Shown here: in pieces, positions 7,383 through 15,548 of the stretch
Layout: every line of letters starts with the position of its first letter
Position numbering within the stretch: position 1 is the stretch's first letter
NCBI GenBank assembly: GCA_038748775.1
Contig: JBCDIT010000001.1
Span: forward strand, 372,001 to 436,000
DNA: 64,000 bases
Reading direction: 5' to 3'
Source: DAIQNV01 sp038748775
GTDB lineage: Bacteria > Planctomycetota > Phycisphaerae > Phycisphaerales > UBA1924
The notes under the pieces: model-generated
The model's database searches: none
The model's input: the letters and a program-made list of their open reading frames with translations, nothing else
What the model was told of the DNA's origin: nothing
Position numbers and translations under genes: made by a program

Positions 7383-10271
7383 ATGGACCGAATCGACTGG
7401 CAGAGGGTGCGGCCCAACAAGCCGTGCCCGGTATGTGGCAAGAAGAAGCTCTGCAGGTACGAGCCGCCGTATGGGCTCGCCCGGGTGCAGTGCGGGACGA
7501 CCGACGCGGCGACCGTCGCGGCTGCTCAAGCGGCCGGGTGGGTTCCGGGCGCCGTCACTCCCGCGGCGGGGCAGATCCCGCAATGTCAAATCTACACCCC
7601 CGGAGGCTTCGAGCCTCCGCAGATGATCCAGCGACGGACCCGGCCCAGGGACAAGACGAGTGCAGAGCGGCGGAGCCGAAGGGCCAGGGAGCTTTATCAG
7701 GCCGCTGCGGGCGGCCAGGCCCACCCCATCGTGCGCGAGTACCTCGAGGGGCGCGGCATCGACATCGCGGGCCTCCCCGGCGGGCGTCTGCCCCCGACGC
7801 TGCGATATACGCCGGCGTGCTTCGAGTTCGTCACCGGCGACGACTCTGAGGACCTTGGCAAGGCCCGCGACATCCTCGCGCAAAGCCTCGCGCCTGCCGA
7901 AGCCATCGAGAACGTGCCCGAGGAAACGCTCACGCCGATGGGCGTCGTACGGGTTCGTCGCCGCACGAAAGACGGCAAGCGGATCGCTTGGGTCACGCGA
8001 GAGTGCCCCGCGATCGTCGGGGCGGTCCGGCCTTCGGTCGTTCAGGCCGGCGCGCCGCGTGTGCAAGCGGTGCATCGAATCTTCTTGGATCCGGGCGGCA
8101 AGGTGATGAAGCGCGGGCATGGAGAGCTTGACGCGGCCAAGAAAGCGCTCGGACCGATCGGTGCTGGCTACGCGATTTGGCTGAGCGACGCGATCGAGCA
8201 AGGCGGAACGATCATCGTGGCCGAAGGGATTGAGACCGCGCTCGCCTGCTCGTGTGCAACCGGGCTGCCCGCCGTCTCCACGATCTCGGCCCACGGCATG
8301 CAGGGCTTCGAACTGCCGCCGGAGCTGGTCGATGTGATCTCGACGGTGATCGTGGCCGGGGACCTTGACCGGGTCATCGATGGTAACCGCGAGGGGTCTT
8401 GCACCGGCCAGCGGGCGGCGAGAGCATGCGTCGATGCCCTCTCGAGCCGTCACTCTGCCCTCCGGGTCGTCGCTCGGCTCCCGAGCGTCGTGCTGCCCGA
8501 TGAGCGTCTGACGGTCTTCGACGGGCTCCCGGCCCCTCTGGGCGGCTCGGTTGATTGGCTTGACGCCCTCAACGAATTCGGGCCGGAGCGGGTTCGCCGA
8601 GGATTGGTCGGAGAACTAGACGAACAGGCCGAACAGGCCCTCGAGGGCGCCGGGGAACGCGCACTAGTGCGTGAGTATGGGGAGAGCGAGGGGAGACCGG
8701 TCATCCCAGAGACCTCGCGTGATCGGGCGAGGATGTACCTCTTCGAGAAGTGCAGGCCGCCAGAGGCTCGCCGTTGGTCGCTCGCGCACGTGCAGCATGA
8801 CGCCGCGATGGGCTGGCATCGGTGGCGAGGCGGCGAGTGGCGAGAGCTGCCGGACCTTCGGCTCGCTGCGATGGTGCGGGGGTGGTTGTCGCGGTTCTGG
8901 AAGCGAGATCGTGCCGGGAACCTGACCGCATACGACCCAAGGGCCGCCGACGTCAAAGAGCTGATCGAGGCGCTGCGAACCGAGTGCTGGGCCGAGTTGG
9001 GCGACGTTCCCGGGTGGCTCGCGGACACGTTCGACGGTGAGACGCCGCTCTGGGCCGGTGCTGATCGGTTCGATGTGCCGATCGACCATGATCGACGGGC
9101 CGAGCGCATGTTGAGCTTCCGGAACGGCGTGTTAGACCTCGACGCGCTTCTCGCCGGCGAGCTCGAGCTGCGGCCCCATGAGCCGGGTCTCTTTGTCTCT
9201 AGCGTGTTGCCATACGACCTCCCGATCGGCGCCTTGCGGTCGATCATTAACGGCGGCGCTGATCCGCTTGATGTCTATCGAGACGTGTGCCCTGCTCTTA
9301 CGCAGCTCATGCAGGTCGCGAGCGATGGGGATGACGACTGGGTCGCGTGCTGCCAGGCGATGCTCGGCGATGCCATGACCTACGACCGCACCCTGGAGAA
9401 GATCTTCATGATTCAGGGGCGGCCGCGGTCGGGCAAGGGCACGCTCATAGAGGCGATTCTCTCGATCGTGGGCGACCGTGCCGCAGCGTTCACGAGTTTC
9501 GGCGACTTGGCGGACAAGTTTGAGCTGGCGCCGCTTGTGGGTCGCAAGGTCGCGATCATGGCCGACGCTTCGGTCTCTGACTTCGCGGATGGATCACGAG
9601 CCGTCGAGCGTCTCAAGTCGATCTCGGGCAACGATGGCGTCCGTATCCGCGACCTCTATGTCAAAGCAAACCCATATGTGAGACTCACCGCCCGATTCTT
9701 TCTCTTTCTGAACGTTCTCCCCGATCTTCGAGACCCCAGCGGTGCGCTCGCACGTCGCATGGTGTTGCTGCCGATGACGGGGTCTGCCCTTGGAAACGAG
9801 GACTATTCGCTCAAGCCGCGCGTCGCCCTCGAGGGCCCGGGTAACGCCGTGTTCGCTCTCATGGGCTACTTCAACACGTGGAACGCCGAACGCCCCGAGA
9901 TCTCGATGCCCTCACGTGGGCGGGCGATGGCGGAGGAGTTCCTGCGCACGAGCTCGCCGCTGGCCGAGTTCCTCGACGATCGGTGCGAACTACTTGATGA
10001 TGCCAGAAAGACCGGCAATCAGGGCGACGTGAGAGAATGGTGGACGGACGCGTCCGCGGTTGAAAACGCGTATCGCGACTGGGCCCAGGCGAATGGCAAG
10101 TCGCCAAGAACTCGCCAATCACTCGGGCGTGACCTGCCGGGCCTGGTACCGGGATGGGACACGCGACGTGCCCGGGAAGGCAACAGGCGCGTCGGCCAGT
10201 GGTTCGGCTTGCGTGTCGTGGTGCCGTCGGCCAGTGAGACGAGCCAGGCATCGTGGGGCTATCAGGCTTAA
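7383..10271 (+). CDS. phage primase-helicase (zinc finger, Toprim, D5-type SF3 helicase)
   Basis: A 962-residue replication protein. Residues 14-34 hold a zinc-finger-like CPVCG...C...C cluster (PCPVCGKKKLCRYEPPYG). A Toprim domain covers about 245-370, with catalytic Glu in VAEGIET (E281) and the acidic GDLDR near 326. After a linker, the C-terminal half is a D5-type helicase like those of P4-family primases: Walker A GRPRSGKGT at 679-687, Walker B-like VAIMADAS near 722, sensor FFLFLNVLPDL near 770 and an arginine pair ARRMV. It should prime and unwind phage DNA from a nearby origin. No separate replication initiator was seen, so it may also recognise the origin. Confidence 0.9.
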   Translation: MDRIDWQRVRPNKPCPVCGKKKLCRYEPPYGLARVQCGTTDAATVAAAQAAGWVPGAVTPAAGQIPQCQIYTPGGFEPPQMIQRRTRPRDKTSAERRSRRARELYQAAAGGQAHPIVREYLEGRGIDIAGLPGGRLPPTLRYTPACFEFVTGDDSEDLGKARDILAQSLAPAEAIENVPEETLTPMGVVRVRRRTKDGKRIAWVTRECPAIVGAVRPSVVQAGAPRVQAVHRIFLDPGGKVMKRGHGELDAAKKALGPIGAGYAIWLSDAIEQGGTIIVAEGIETALACSCATGLPAVSTISAHGMQGFELPPELVDVISTVIVAGDLDRVIDGNREGSCTGQRAARACVDALSSRHSALRVVARLPSVVLPDERLTVFDGLPAPLGGSVDWLDALNEFGPERVRRGLVGELDEQAEQALEGAGERALVREYGESEGRPVIPETSRDRARMYLFEKCRPPEARRWSLAHVQHDAAMGWHRWRGGEWRELPDLRLAAMVRGWLSRFWKRDRAGNLTAYDPRAADVKELIEALRTECWAELGDVPGWLADTFDGETPLWAGADRFDVPIDHDRRAERMLSFRNGVLDLDALLAGELELRPHEPGLFVSSVLPYDLPIGALRSIINGGADPLDVYRDVCPALTQLMQVASDGDDDWVACCQAMLGDAMTYDRTLEKIFMIQGRPRSGKGTLIEAILSIVGDRAAAFTSFGDLADKFELAPLVGRKVAIMADASVSDFADGSRAVERLKSISGNDGVRIRDLYVKANPYVRLTARFFLFLNVLPDLRDPSGALARRMVLLPMTGSALGNEDYSLKPRVALEGPGNAVFALMGYFNTWNAERPEISMPSRGRAMAEEFLRTSSPLAEFLDDRCELLDDARKTGNQGDVREWWTDASAVENAYRDWAQANGKSPRTRQSLGRDLPGLVPGWDTRRAREGNRRVGQWFGLRVVVPSASETSQASWGYQA

Positions 10272-10738
10272 CGCCCGCCCCCATTCCCCCACCCTGAACA
10301 AGCGCGCAGTGGAAGCCGAGGGCGTGTTGGTCGCCTTGACCGAAGCGCACGGCATCGATGGCGTCGTCCATTACTGCGCATATCTGTTCATTTTGTCCAC
10401 GGCGTGAGCGCATCGCGCGATGACCGCGTGGCCCTCGCTGCCCGCCCCCCCAGCCTAGGGGTGTTCGGGCCCGAGGCCCTTACAGGTACTACCGAACACC
10501 CGCCCCCTTATGAGGGCGCGACGCCCCGGTCGTTTAGGGCTGTTAGGTAATTGAAGTTTCTATTGCGCAATGCATTACGCGCATATGCCCTCTTGTGTGT
10601 TCGGGTACACAACTCGCCTTCTGTGTCGGTGACCGCGGCGTAGGTCGTTGCTGTGACACAGCTTCAGTGGCGGTAGTGATCTGGTCGGATCGTGTTGTTC
10701 GGGTAGGTTGTCAAACTCGCGAAAGTGTCGCATTTGTG
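10272..10738. other. repeat-rich non-coding region, candidate replication origin
   Basis: No convincing gene; a 32-codon frame from GTG 10309 to 10407 is possible but unsupported. Structures seen: a 10-bp inverted repeat GGGTGTTCGG at 10459-10468 with its complement at 10492-10501; GTGTTCGGG again at 10597-10605 inside a 6-bp hairpin (TTGTGT 10593-10598, ACACAA 10607-10612); a third TTGTTCGGGTA near 10695; an AT-richer patch around 10548-10590 with the palindromes TTGCGCAA and ATGCAT; and a perfect GCTGTG-A-CACAGC dyad at 10650-10662. Directly downstream of the primase-helicase, this is where an origin would be expected. Confidence 0.5.
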
Positions 10739-10766
10739 TTGCGTTTGCGTGAGTTTCGCGTAGACT
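10739..10766 (+). promoter_or_regulatory. candidate early promoter 2
   Basis: TTGCGT at 10739-10744, 16-base spacer, TAGACT at 10761-10766. The start would fall near 10773, giving a leader of about 50 bases before ATG 10821. The same TAGACT hexamer and similar upstream bases recur at 12090. Confidence 0.5.
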
Positions 10767-10820
10767 TTGCCGATTAGCATCGTGACGGGATTTGGCCCGC
10801 TCGATCGAGAGGTGATGATC

Positions 10821-11222
10821 ATGGTTTGTGTTGCGGAAGCGGAGACGCTTGGGCCGTCGAGGCCGGTCGAACAGGCCGGCGTTGTGGTCGATCTTTTGTG
10901 CACGCCGAACTTCGAGACGCAGGAGGTTTCGGTCCGGTTCGCGCTGTGCGAGGTCGTGCCCGATGGGTTGCGGCTCGCGTACACGTCGAACCGCACGACG
11001 AAAGAGGTCCCGTGGTCCGGGCCTGTCGTGGAGAGGCTCTTCGGGGTCATCAACGGCCGACCGATCGTTGGCATCCGGATCCTGGACGCCAGGTCGGGCC
11101 GGCTTGTCCTGGCGGTGCAATGCCACTTCACCGTGGCGCTCGCGGCGATCGGGCACTTCGATCGGGTGCTCGGCTGGGCCGCGTTCGAGTTGGACCCGGG
11201 CGCCTCGGTTCGGGACGACTGA
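10821..11222 (+). CDS. phage protein of unknown function
   Basis: A 133-residue soluble protein with alternating beta-like segments (GVVVDLLCTPNFETQ, VSVRFALCEVVPDGL, PIVGIRILDARSGRL, FTVALAAIGHFDRVLGW). ATG 10821 is set by GAGAGG eight bases upstream, in a 17-base initiation segment identical to that of the CII-like gene. It is the first gene after the presumed origin and has its own candidate promoter. Not recognised; the beta-rich layout could be a DNA-binding or recombination accessory protein, but nothing specific supports this. Confidence 0.65.
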   Translation: MVCVAEAETLGPSRPVEQAGVVVDLLCTPNFETQEVSVRFALCEVVPDGLRLAYTSNRTTKEVPWSGPVVERLFGVINGRPIVGIRILDARSGRLVLAVQCHFTVALAAIGHFDRVLGWAAFELDPGASVRDD

Positions 11223-11313
11223 ACTTCTTCCCCCCTGTCCGCCGCCGCGCTCGAGAGGGTGCGGGCGGCGGTTTGATGTTGGCGATTGGGCCGGCGTCGC
11301 TTGGAGATTCGCT

Positions 11314-11601
11314 ATGCGTCGAGGCGATGTGTTGCGTCGGATCGACGGCGCCCTTGAGCGAAGGGTGCCCGAAGCGGTAGCGGGCCGGATCGCTGGCGCG
11401 CGTGCCGCGAACAGGGTCGGCCTTTCGCGGCGGGCCAGGCTGCTGTTGGACATTGAGCGTTCGGTTGCGGGTGCTCCGCTTGAGATCGGAGCGTTCGAGG
11501 ACTGGGTGAGCGAACCGGCCAACGCGGCGAAGCTTGACGCGCTCGATGCCGAGCGCGTCGAACTGGAGCTGATTCTGCGGAGGACCGATGCCGAAGGATG
11601 A
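11314..11601 (+). CDS. small helical phage protein
   Basis: A 95-residue protein, rich in Arg, Ala and Glu and mostly helical (MRRGDVLRRIDGALERRVPE, GLSRRARLLLDIERSVAG). A GGAG lies about ten bases before ATG 11314. It ends 14 bases inside the next gene, which suggests translational coupling in a run of three small genes. No family recognised; small, basic, helical proteins in this position are often regulators. Confidence 0.55.
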   Translation: MRRGDVLRRIDGALERRVPEAVAGRIAGARAANRVGLSRRARLLLDIERSVAGAPLEIGAFEDWVSEPANAAKLDALDAERVELELILRRTDAEG

Positions 11602-11815
11602 AGCGAAGCGCACCAGCACGAAGGCAACGATGATCGACCGCATCGCGCGTCGGCTGCTGCGCGATGCGGAGGCCGTGGAAGAGGGCGAGAGCTCGGCCCG
11701 GCGGTCATTGATCGATCAACTCGACCGACTCAACGTCCCGGGGCTGCTTGGTCTCGAGTCGGCACTCGACACGTCTCGTCGTCGCGGTGAAGCTGAGAGG
11801 AACGCGTCAAAGTGA
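11588..11815 (+). CDS. small helical phage protein
   Basis: A 75-residue charged protein (MPKDEAKRTSTKATMIDRIA, RRLLRDAEAVEEGE, QLDRLNVPGLLGLESALD). It starts within the previous gene and its stop overlaps the next start, so it sits in a tightly coupled trio. No domain recognised. Confidence 0.55.
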   Translation: MPKDEAKRTSTKATMIDRIARRLLRDAEAVEEGESSARRSLIDQLDRLNVPGLLGLESALDTSRRRGEAERNASK

Positions 11816-12009
11816 AGTCCCTCGCCACCGCGGAGAATGAGTTGGCACGGATGTGGTCCGACCTCGACGGTAGGGAGCGAGAGCTGCACGCGGAGTATCA
11901 GCGGCGGCGCGAGGCTGGCGACAGCACGGTCGTGCTCGAGGCCCTTCTCACGGTACTGCTCGAGTTGAACCTCCGCCGCGCGAGGATCCTCGCACAGATG
12001 CGGAACTGA
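11812..12009 (+). CDS. small coiled-coil phage protein
   Basis: A 65-residue protein from GTG 11812 (GTGA overlap with the previous stop). It is almost entirely helical with heptad character (ENELARMWSDLDGRERELHA, LEALLTVLLELNLRRARILA), so probably a dimer or oligomer. It is the last gene of the trio; the next promoter lies 60 bases on. Function unknown. Confidence 0.55.
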   Translation: MKSLATAENELARMWSDLDGRERELHAEYQRRREAGDSTVVLEALLTVLLELNLRRARILAQMRN

Positions 12010-12066
12010 CCTGCTCATGTCGGATATGGCCGAGCAGATTGGGGCCTGAATTTTGTGCGCCGACAT

Positions 12067-12095
12067 GTGCGTTTTGCGAGCGATTTATGTAGACT
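12067..12095 (+). promoter_or_regulatory. candidate promoter 3 with structured leader
   Basis: GTGCGT at 12067-12072, 17 bases, TAGACT at 12090-12095. The bases GTGCGTTTTGCGAGCGA resemble the repressor-region promoter at 5834. The leader to ATG 12241 is about 140 bases and holds CTCGGGG (12110-12116) pairing with CCCCGAG (12156-12162), so attenuation or antitermination is possible. Confidence 0.5.
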
Positions 12096-12240
12096 GTGTG
12101 CATCATCATCTCGGGGTTCGGCCGGTTGCTCGGTCGCGCCCCTTTGCGACCCCTGCCCCGAGTGCACGGACGCACGCCCGGTAGTGCGGCGGGGTGGGTT
12201 TGTTTGGTACAGGCGTCCACCGTTTTTAGGGAGACTACCG

Positions 12241-12813
12241 ATGCTAAGCGAGTCCGTTGAGGCCATGACCACTCTGCTCAGTGGCGTCACCGTGACCTCG
12301 CTCCCGACATTTGAGCTCGGCTACGGGGACCTCTCCGAGCTGGAGTCGGCCGTTGACGATGCGCCCGGCGCGGCTCTGATCGAAGTCGGCCGGCGAGAAT
12401 CCGACGCGGTTGTCCGGCTCGACGCGTGGCCCGTGATCGAGGGCGCCGGCGCCGTCGGCGGGTCCGGGGCGTTGTGGTCAGTGCGCCCTGTCAGCGGTGG
12501 CGCCGTAGCGATTGAGCCGCTTGCGTCTTTCACCTTCGCGGCGACCGTTGGGGCCGAGTTGGACCTTCCGCCCGGGCTCGCTGAGTCGCTCAAGCTGACC
12601 GCGGCCCGGTACGCCTCGACGATCAACCTCACGGATCACGGCGTCGTTGCTGTGCGCACGAACGTCGGGATCGGCACGGTGCCCGGCGATCCGACGATCC
12701 GGTTGCCGGCGTCGCTTACGCTGTTCGACCGCGGGCCTGCAACACGGCTCATCTTCGCGGTCGCTCGTGATGCCGCGGCTTCGGTCGGCCTCGTGCGGAG
12801 CGGGTGGCGTTGA
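12241..12813 (+). CDS. phage protein of unknown function, beta-rich
   Basis: A 190-residue acidic protein with AGGGAGAC upstream of ATG 12241. Segments such as FAATVGAELDLPPGLAESLK, HGVVAVRTNVGIGTV and LTLFDRGPATRLIFAVARD suggest a beta sandwich. It is first in the transcript that runs into the small terminase-like gene. Its end overlaps that gene by ten bases. It could be a structural or packaging accessory, but no family was recognised. Confidence 0.65.
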   Translation: MLSESVEAMTTLLSGVTVTSLPTFELGYGDLSELESAVDDAPGAALIEVGRRESDAVVRLDAWPVIEGAGAVGGSGALWSVRPVSGGAVAIEPLASFTFAATVGAELDLPPGLAESLKLTAARYASTINLTDHGVVAVRTNVGIGTVPGDPTIRLPASLTLFDRGPATRLIFAVARDAAASVGLVRSGWR

Positions 12814-13652
12814 GCTCTGACGCCGCCGAGATTGTGCGCGACCAGACGGTCAAGGCGTGCTCTTTAACGCTTGGCGTCAGCGATCGCACCGTGCACGTGT
12901 GGATCCAGAAGAAGGGCTGCCCGGCGGACGTTGTTGTTCCCGAGGGCCGGGTCAAGCCTCGGGTGCGCGTATGCGTCGATGAGGTGCGCGACTGGGCGGT
13001 ACGTCAGGGGTTGCTGCACCTCACGCCGCCGTCCGAGGCCCCGCCGGACGAACCTGTTACCTCGGACACACCGGCCACACCGGATGTCGCTGTCGCGCAG
13101 GACGGATCTTCGAACGGGGGTAGGGAGCCCGCGCCGTTTGAACCCGGCGAGCGGCTCGCGCCGCTGTCGCTCCCGGCGACCGGTGACTCCGATCTCGACC
13201 AGCTCATCGCGACCCTGAGCGGTGTTTCACAGCTCACGACTCGGAGCATGGCGCAACTGGGGAATATGCCCGCGGGTGATGTCGAGGGCCGATCGAAGGA
13301 GAGCCGGACGCTCAAGGGCCTCTCGCAGGAGATGCGCTCGCTGCTTGACGCCATCCTCAAGTTCCAGGAACGACAAGGGTTGGTGATCACCAAGGACGAG
13401 GCGGCCCGGGCGATGCGCGAGGTCTGCGGGGCGGTCACCGGCGAGCTCGGCGGTTTGCTGCCGCACCTCGCGGGCGCGATGGCCGATGCGACCGCGGCCC
13501 ACCTCGAGACCCACGGGCTCGAGTCTGACCGTGCGGCGCTCATCCGTGCGTGCGAGCGACCGGCCCGTGAGTTGGTCGATCGCGTGAGGGAGCGACTCAG
13601 CTCAACGCTGTCGTCGGCTGCCTCTGTTGGCGAGGCGGGGGCGGCCGCGTGA
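12804..13652 (+). CDS. small terminase subunit-like protein (Nu1/DUF1441-like)
   Basis: A 282-residue protein. The N-terminal 60 residues form a winged HTH (VKACSLTLGVSDRTVHVWIQ, RVRVCVDEVRDWAVRQG), a Pro/Thr-rich linker follows at about 75-135, and a helical C-terminal region runs from SRTLKGLSQEMRSLLDAILK to the end. HTH plus linker plus helical partner-binding domain is the plan of lambda Nu1-type small terminases, which recognise the packaging site. The assignment is by architecture and phage context only. Unusually, the large subunit gene lies 9.6 kb downstream. GTG 12804 is used; TTG 12810 is an alternative. Confidence 0.55.
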   Translation: MALSSDAAEIVRDQTVKACSLTLGVSDRTVHVWIQKKGCPADVVVPEGRVKPRVRVCVDEVRDWAVRQGLLHLTPPSEAPPDEPVTSDTPATPDVAVAQDGSSNGGREPAPFEPGERLAPLSLPATGDSDLDQLIATLSGVSQLTTRSMAQLGNMPAGDVEGRSKESRTLKGLSQEMRSLLDAILKFQERQGLVITKDEAARAMREVCGAVTGELGGLLPHLAGAMADATAAHLETHGLESDRAALIRACERPARELVDRVRERLSSTLSSAASVGEAGAAA

Positions 13653-14641
13653 GCGAACTTACCCGATTGCTCCCGTGGTTCGGCGCCAAGGTCGACCTCG
13701 CTCGCGAGATCGTCAACCAGGCGAGCGTCTCAAACGCCGGGGGAACCCGTCGCCCGAGCTTCGTCGGTGTGCCGTTCGTGGGCGGCTATAGCGTGCCGCT
13801 CGCGTTCGCTCGGGCGGGCGTGCGGTCGATCCTGTGCGGGGACCTGCACCGCGACCTCCAGAACGCCGCTCGCTGCCTCGCGTCGGAGCACGGTCCCTGG
13901 ATCGTCGAGCGTCTGCGGTCGATCCCGATGAGCGAGTCGAGCTTCGGCGTCTCGATGGGGGCCCGCGTTCGGAGCGTTGCCGTCCTCGATGATCTCGACT
14001 CGGCCCCGACAGTTGACCATGCCGCGCGGGCGGTTGCGTGGATGGCGACAGAGTGGATGGGCAACAACGGCACCGCGGGCACAACCTCAGAGCCACACTT
14101 CAACGTTCGTTTCGACGACGGGGGCGGCGACCCCTCGACAAGGCTCCGCAACTTCGGGGACGGGTTGATGGGCGCCGTGGAGTTGCTGCGGTGCATGACG
14201 CACAAGTGCGAGGACTTCGGCGTGACCCTTGGCCGGATCAAGGACGGGCCGAACGTCGCGATCTACGCCGATCCTCCGTACCTCACGAAGACCCGCAGCT
14301 CTGGCGACTACCTGCACGATTTCGATGAATCGGACGGCGACGGTTTGTTCGGCGGCGGCGGCGAACGCGACGAGCACGACCGCCTGGCCGCTGCGCTCAA
14401 TGGCTTCGACGAGGCTCGCGTTGTCGTGAGCTACTACCCGCACGAACGGCTCGACAAGCTGTACCCCGGCCCCCACGACGGCGGGCGGTGGCGCCGGATC
14501 GCGATCCCGTGCCCGAATCGATCGCAAGCGGCCAGCGGCGGCGACGTCGAAACGGTGATCGAGCTTTTGCTGGTCAACGGCGAGGTGGCGCCGCCGGTGC
14601 TGAAAGACGCGATGGTGCTGGGTTTCGGGGTCGGCGCATGA
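13649..14641 (+). CDS. D12-class DNA adenine methyltransferase (Dam-like)
   Basis: A 330-residue alpha-class N6-adenine methyltransferase. Residues 7-14 hold the S-adenosylmethionine motif I form LLPWFGAK; motif IV is ADPPYLTK near residue 207, the catalytic tetrapeptide. The middle, with WMGNNGTAGTTSEPH, would be the target-recognition part. The C-terminus is YYPHERL followed by basic residues. It starts at a GTGA overlap with the terminase-like gene and runs into the next gene in the same way, so it belongs to the phage operon and is not a passenger cassette. No cognate endonuclease is nearby; self-protection from host restriction is the usual role. Confidence 0.88.
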   Translation: MSELTRLLPWFGAKVDLAREIVNQASVSNAGGTRRPSFVGVPFVGGYSVPLAFARAGVRSILCGDLHRDLQNAARCLASEHGPWIVERLRSIPMSESSFGVSMGARVRSVAVLDDLDSAPTVDHAARAVAWMATEWMGNNGTAGTTSEPHFNVRFDDGGGDPSTRLRNFGDGLMGAVELLRCMTHKCEDFGVTLGRIKDGPNVAIYADPPYLTKTRSSGDYLHDFDESDGDGLFGGGGERDEHDRLAAALNGFDEARVVVSYYPHERLDKLYPGPHDGGRWRRIAIPCPNRSQAASGGDVETVIELLLVNGEVAPPVLKDAMVLGFGVGA

Positions 14642-15078
14642 GCACCTTGTCCTTCGTTATCTGCCGATCCGATCGGCCCGCGATGCCCCGCCGGCGTGAC
14701 ACGACGTGCGGCGACGAGGGGCCTCGCACGGCCGTCGACATTGTCGGCCGTCAGGGCGACGACGTGATCGAGCTGGATTGGGATCGGGCGGTCGAGCTCG
14801 CCGGCCTGCTGTTGGTCGCCGCGGCGGAGGTCGATGGGCCCGCGTCGGATGCCGATCGGGCCGCGGACCTGAGCGAGGCCAGGGCGGTGACGGCGGCGGC
14901 CTTCGGTCTCGACGCGACCTGCCGGGCGGTCGCGCGGTGCGACACGCGACGCCGCGGTGCTTCGGCCGGCCTGACCCAGCGCGTTGACGAGTTTCTCGCG
15001 GACGTCGTGGGGTCGGCCCGGAGCGATCGCGATCGGGCTTCGGCTCTGCTCAACAAGATCAACGGGGGCCGGCCGTGA
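14638..15078 (+). CDS. phage protein of unknown function
   Basis: A 146-residue protein in a four-base overlap chain. The head is TLSFVICRSDRPAMPRRRD; an acidic and helical middle (DDVIELDWDRAVELAGLLLV) and a basic end (ARSDRDRASALLNKI) follow. The sequence resembles nothing I recognise. Its position between two modification-type genes suggests a role with them. Confidence 0.5.
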   Translation: MSTLSFVICRSDRPAMPRRRDTTCGDEGPRTAVDIVGRQGDDVIELDWDRAVELAGLLLVAAAEVDGPASDADRAADLSEARAVTAAAFGLDATCRAVARCDTRRRGASAGLTQRVDEFLADVVGSARSDRDRASALLNKINGGRP

Positions 15079-15548
15079 TTCCTCGCGATGAGATTCGGCG
15101 TCGGGTGATCCACGTGCGCCGTGGCGACGGGTACCGCGAGGCGCTCCGGGGCGGCCTAGAGAAGTACTGGCTGCCGCGTGGTGCTGTGTACATCGGGCGG
15201 ATGCATCGAAGCCTTGGGCTTCCGGAACACCCGCTTGCGAACCCGTACTCGATTCGGTCCGAGGGCGATCGGGCACGCGTGCTGGATCAGTACCGGGCCT
15301 GGCTCCGTGAAGAGCTGAAGTTCGCGCCGCGGCGCGCGTCGCTTGAAGAGCTCTGGGTTCACCTCCGACGTGGTGGAGTCCTGGCGGGCTGGTGCGCTCC
15401 GCAACGCTGCCACGGCGAGATCTTGATCGAAGCGTGCTGCGAACTCGGTTCGCCGTGGCGCGAGGATGGGCCCGATTGGCCGACGTCCGGGGCGCTCGTG
15501 CCGCCGCCGTCGGAGTGGTTTGTAAACGACACGAGGGAGACGGCATGA
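15075..15548 (+). CDS. DUF4326 family protein
   Basis: A 157-residue protein with the DUF4326 signature: YIGRMHRSLGLPEHPLANPY near residue 38, LDQYRAWLREEL near 76, LRRGGVLAGWCAPQRCHGEI near 99. The two conserved cysteines flanking PQR and the following His-Gly-Glu are present, suggesting a metal site or catalytic Cys. The family is common in phages and plasmids and is usually about this length; its function is not established. It starts at GTG 15075 in an overlap and lies next to two methyltransferase genes, so a nucleic-acid modification role is a reasonable guess only. Confidence 0.85.
   Translation: MIPRDEIRRRVIHVRRGDGYREALRGGLEKYWLPRGAVYIGRMHRSLGLPEHPLANPYSIRSEGDRARVLDQYRAWLREELKFAPRRASLEELWVHLRRGGVLAGWCAPQRCHGEILIEACCELGSPWREDGPDWPTSGALVPPPSEWFVNDTRETA

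Noticed and set aside
10309..10407. A 32-codon gene (GTG start) after the primase-helicase
   Set aside because: No ribosome binding site, no domain, and it lies in the repeat-rich region; length is within chance.
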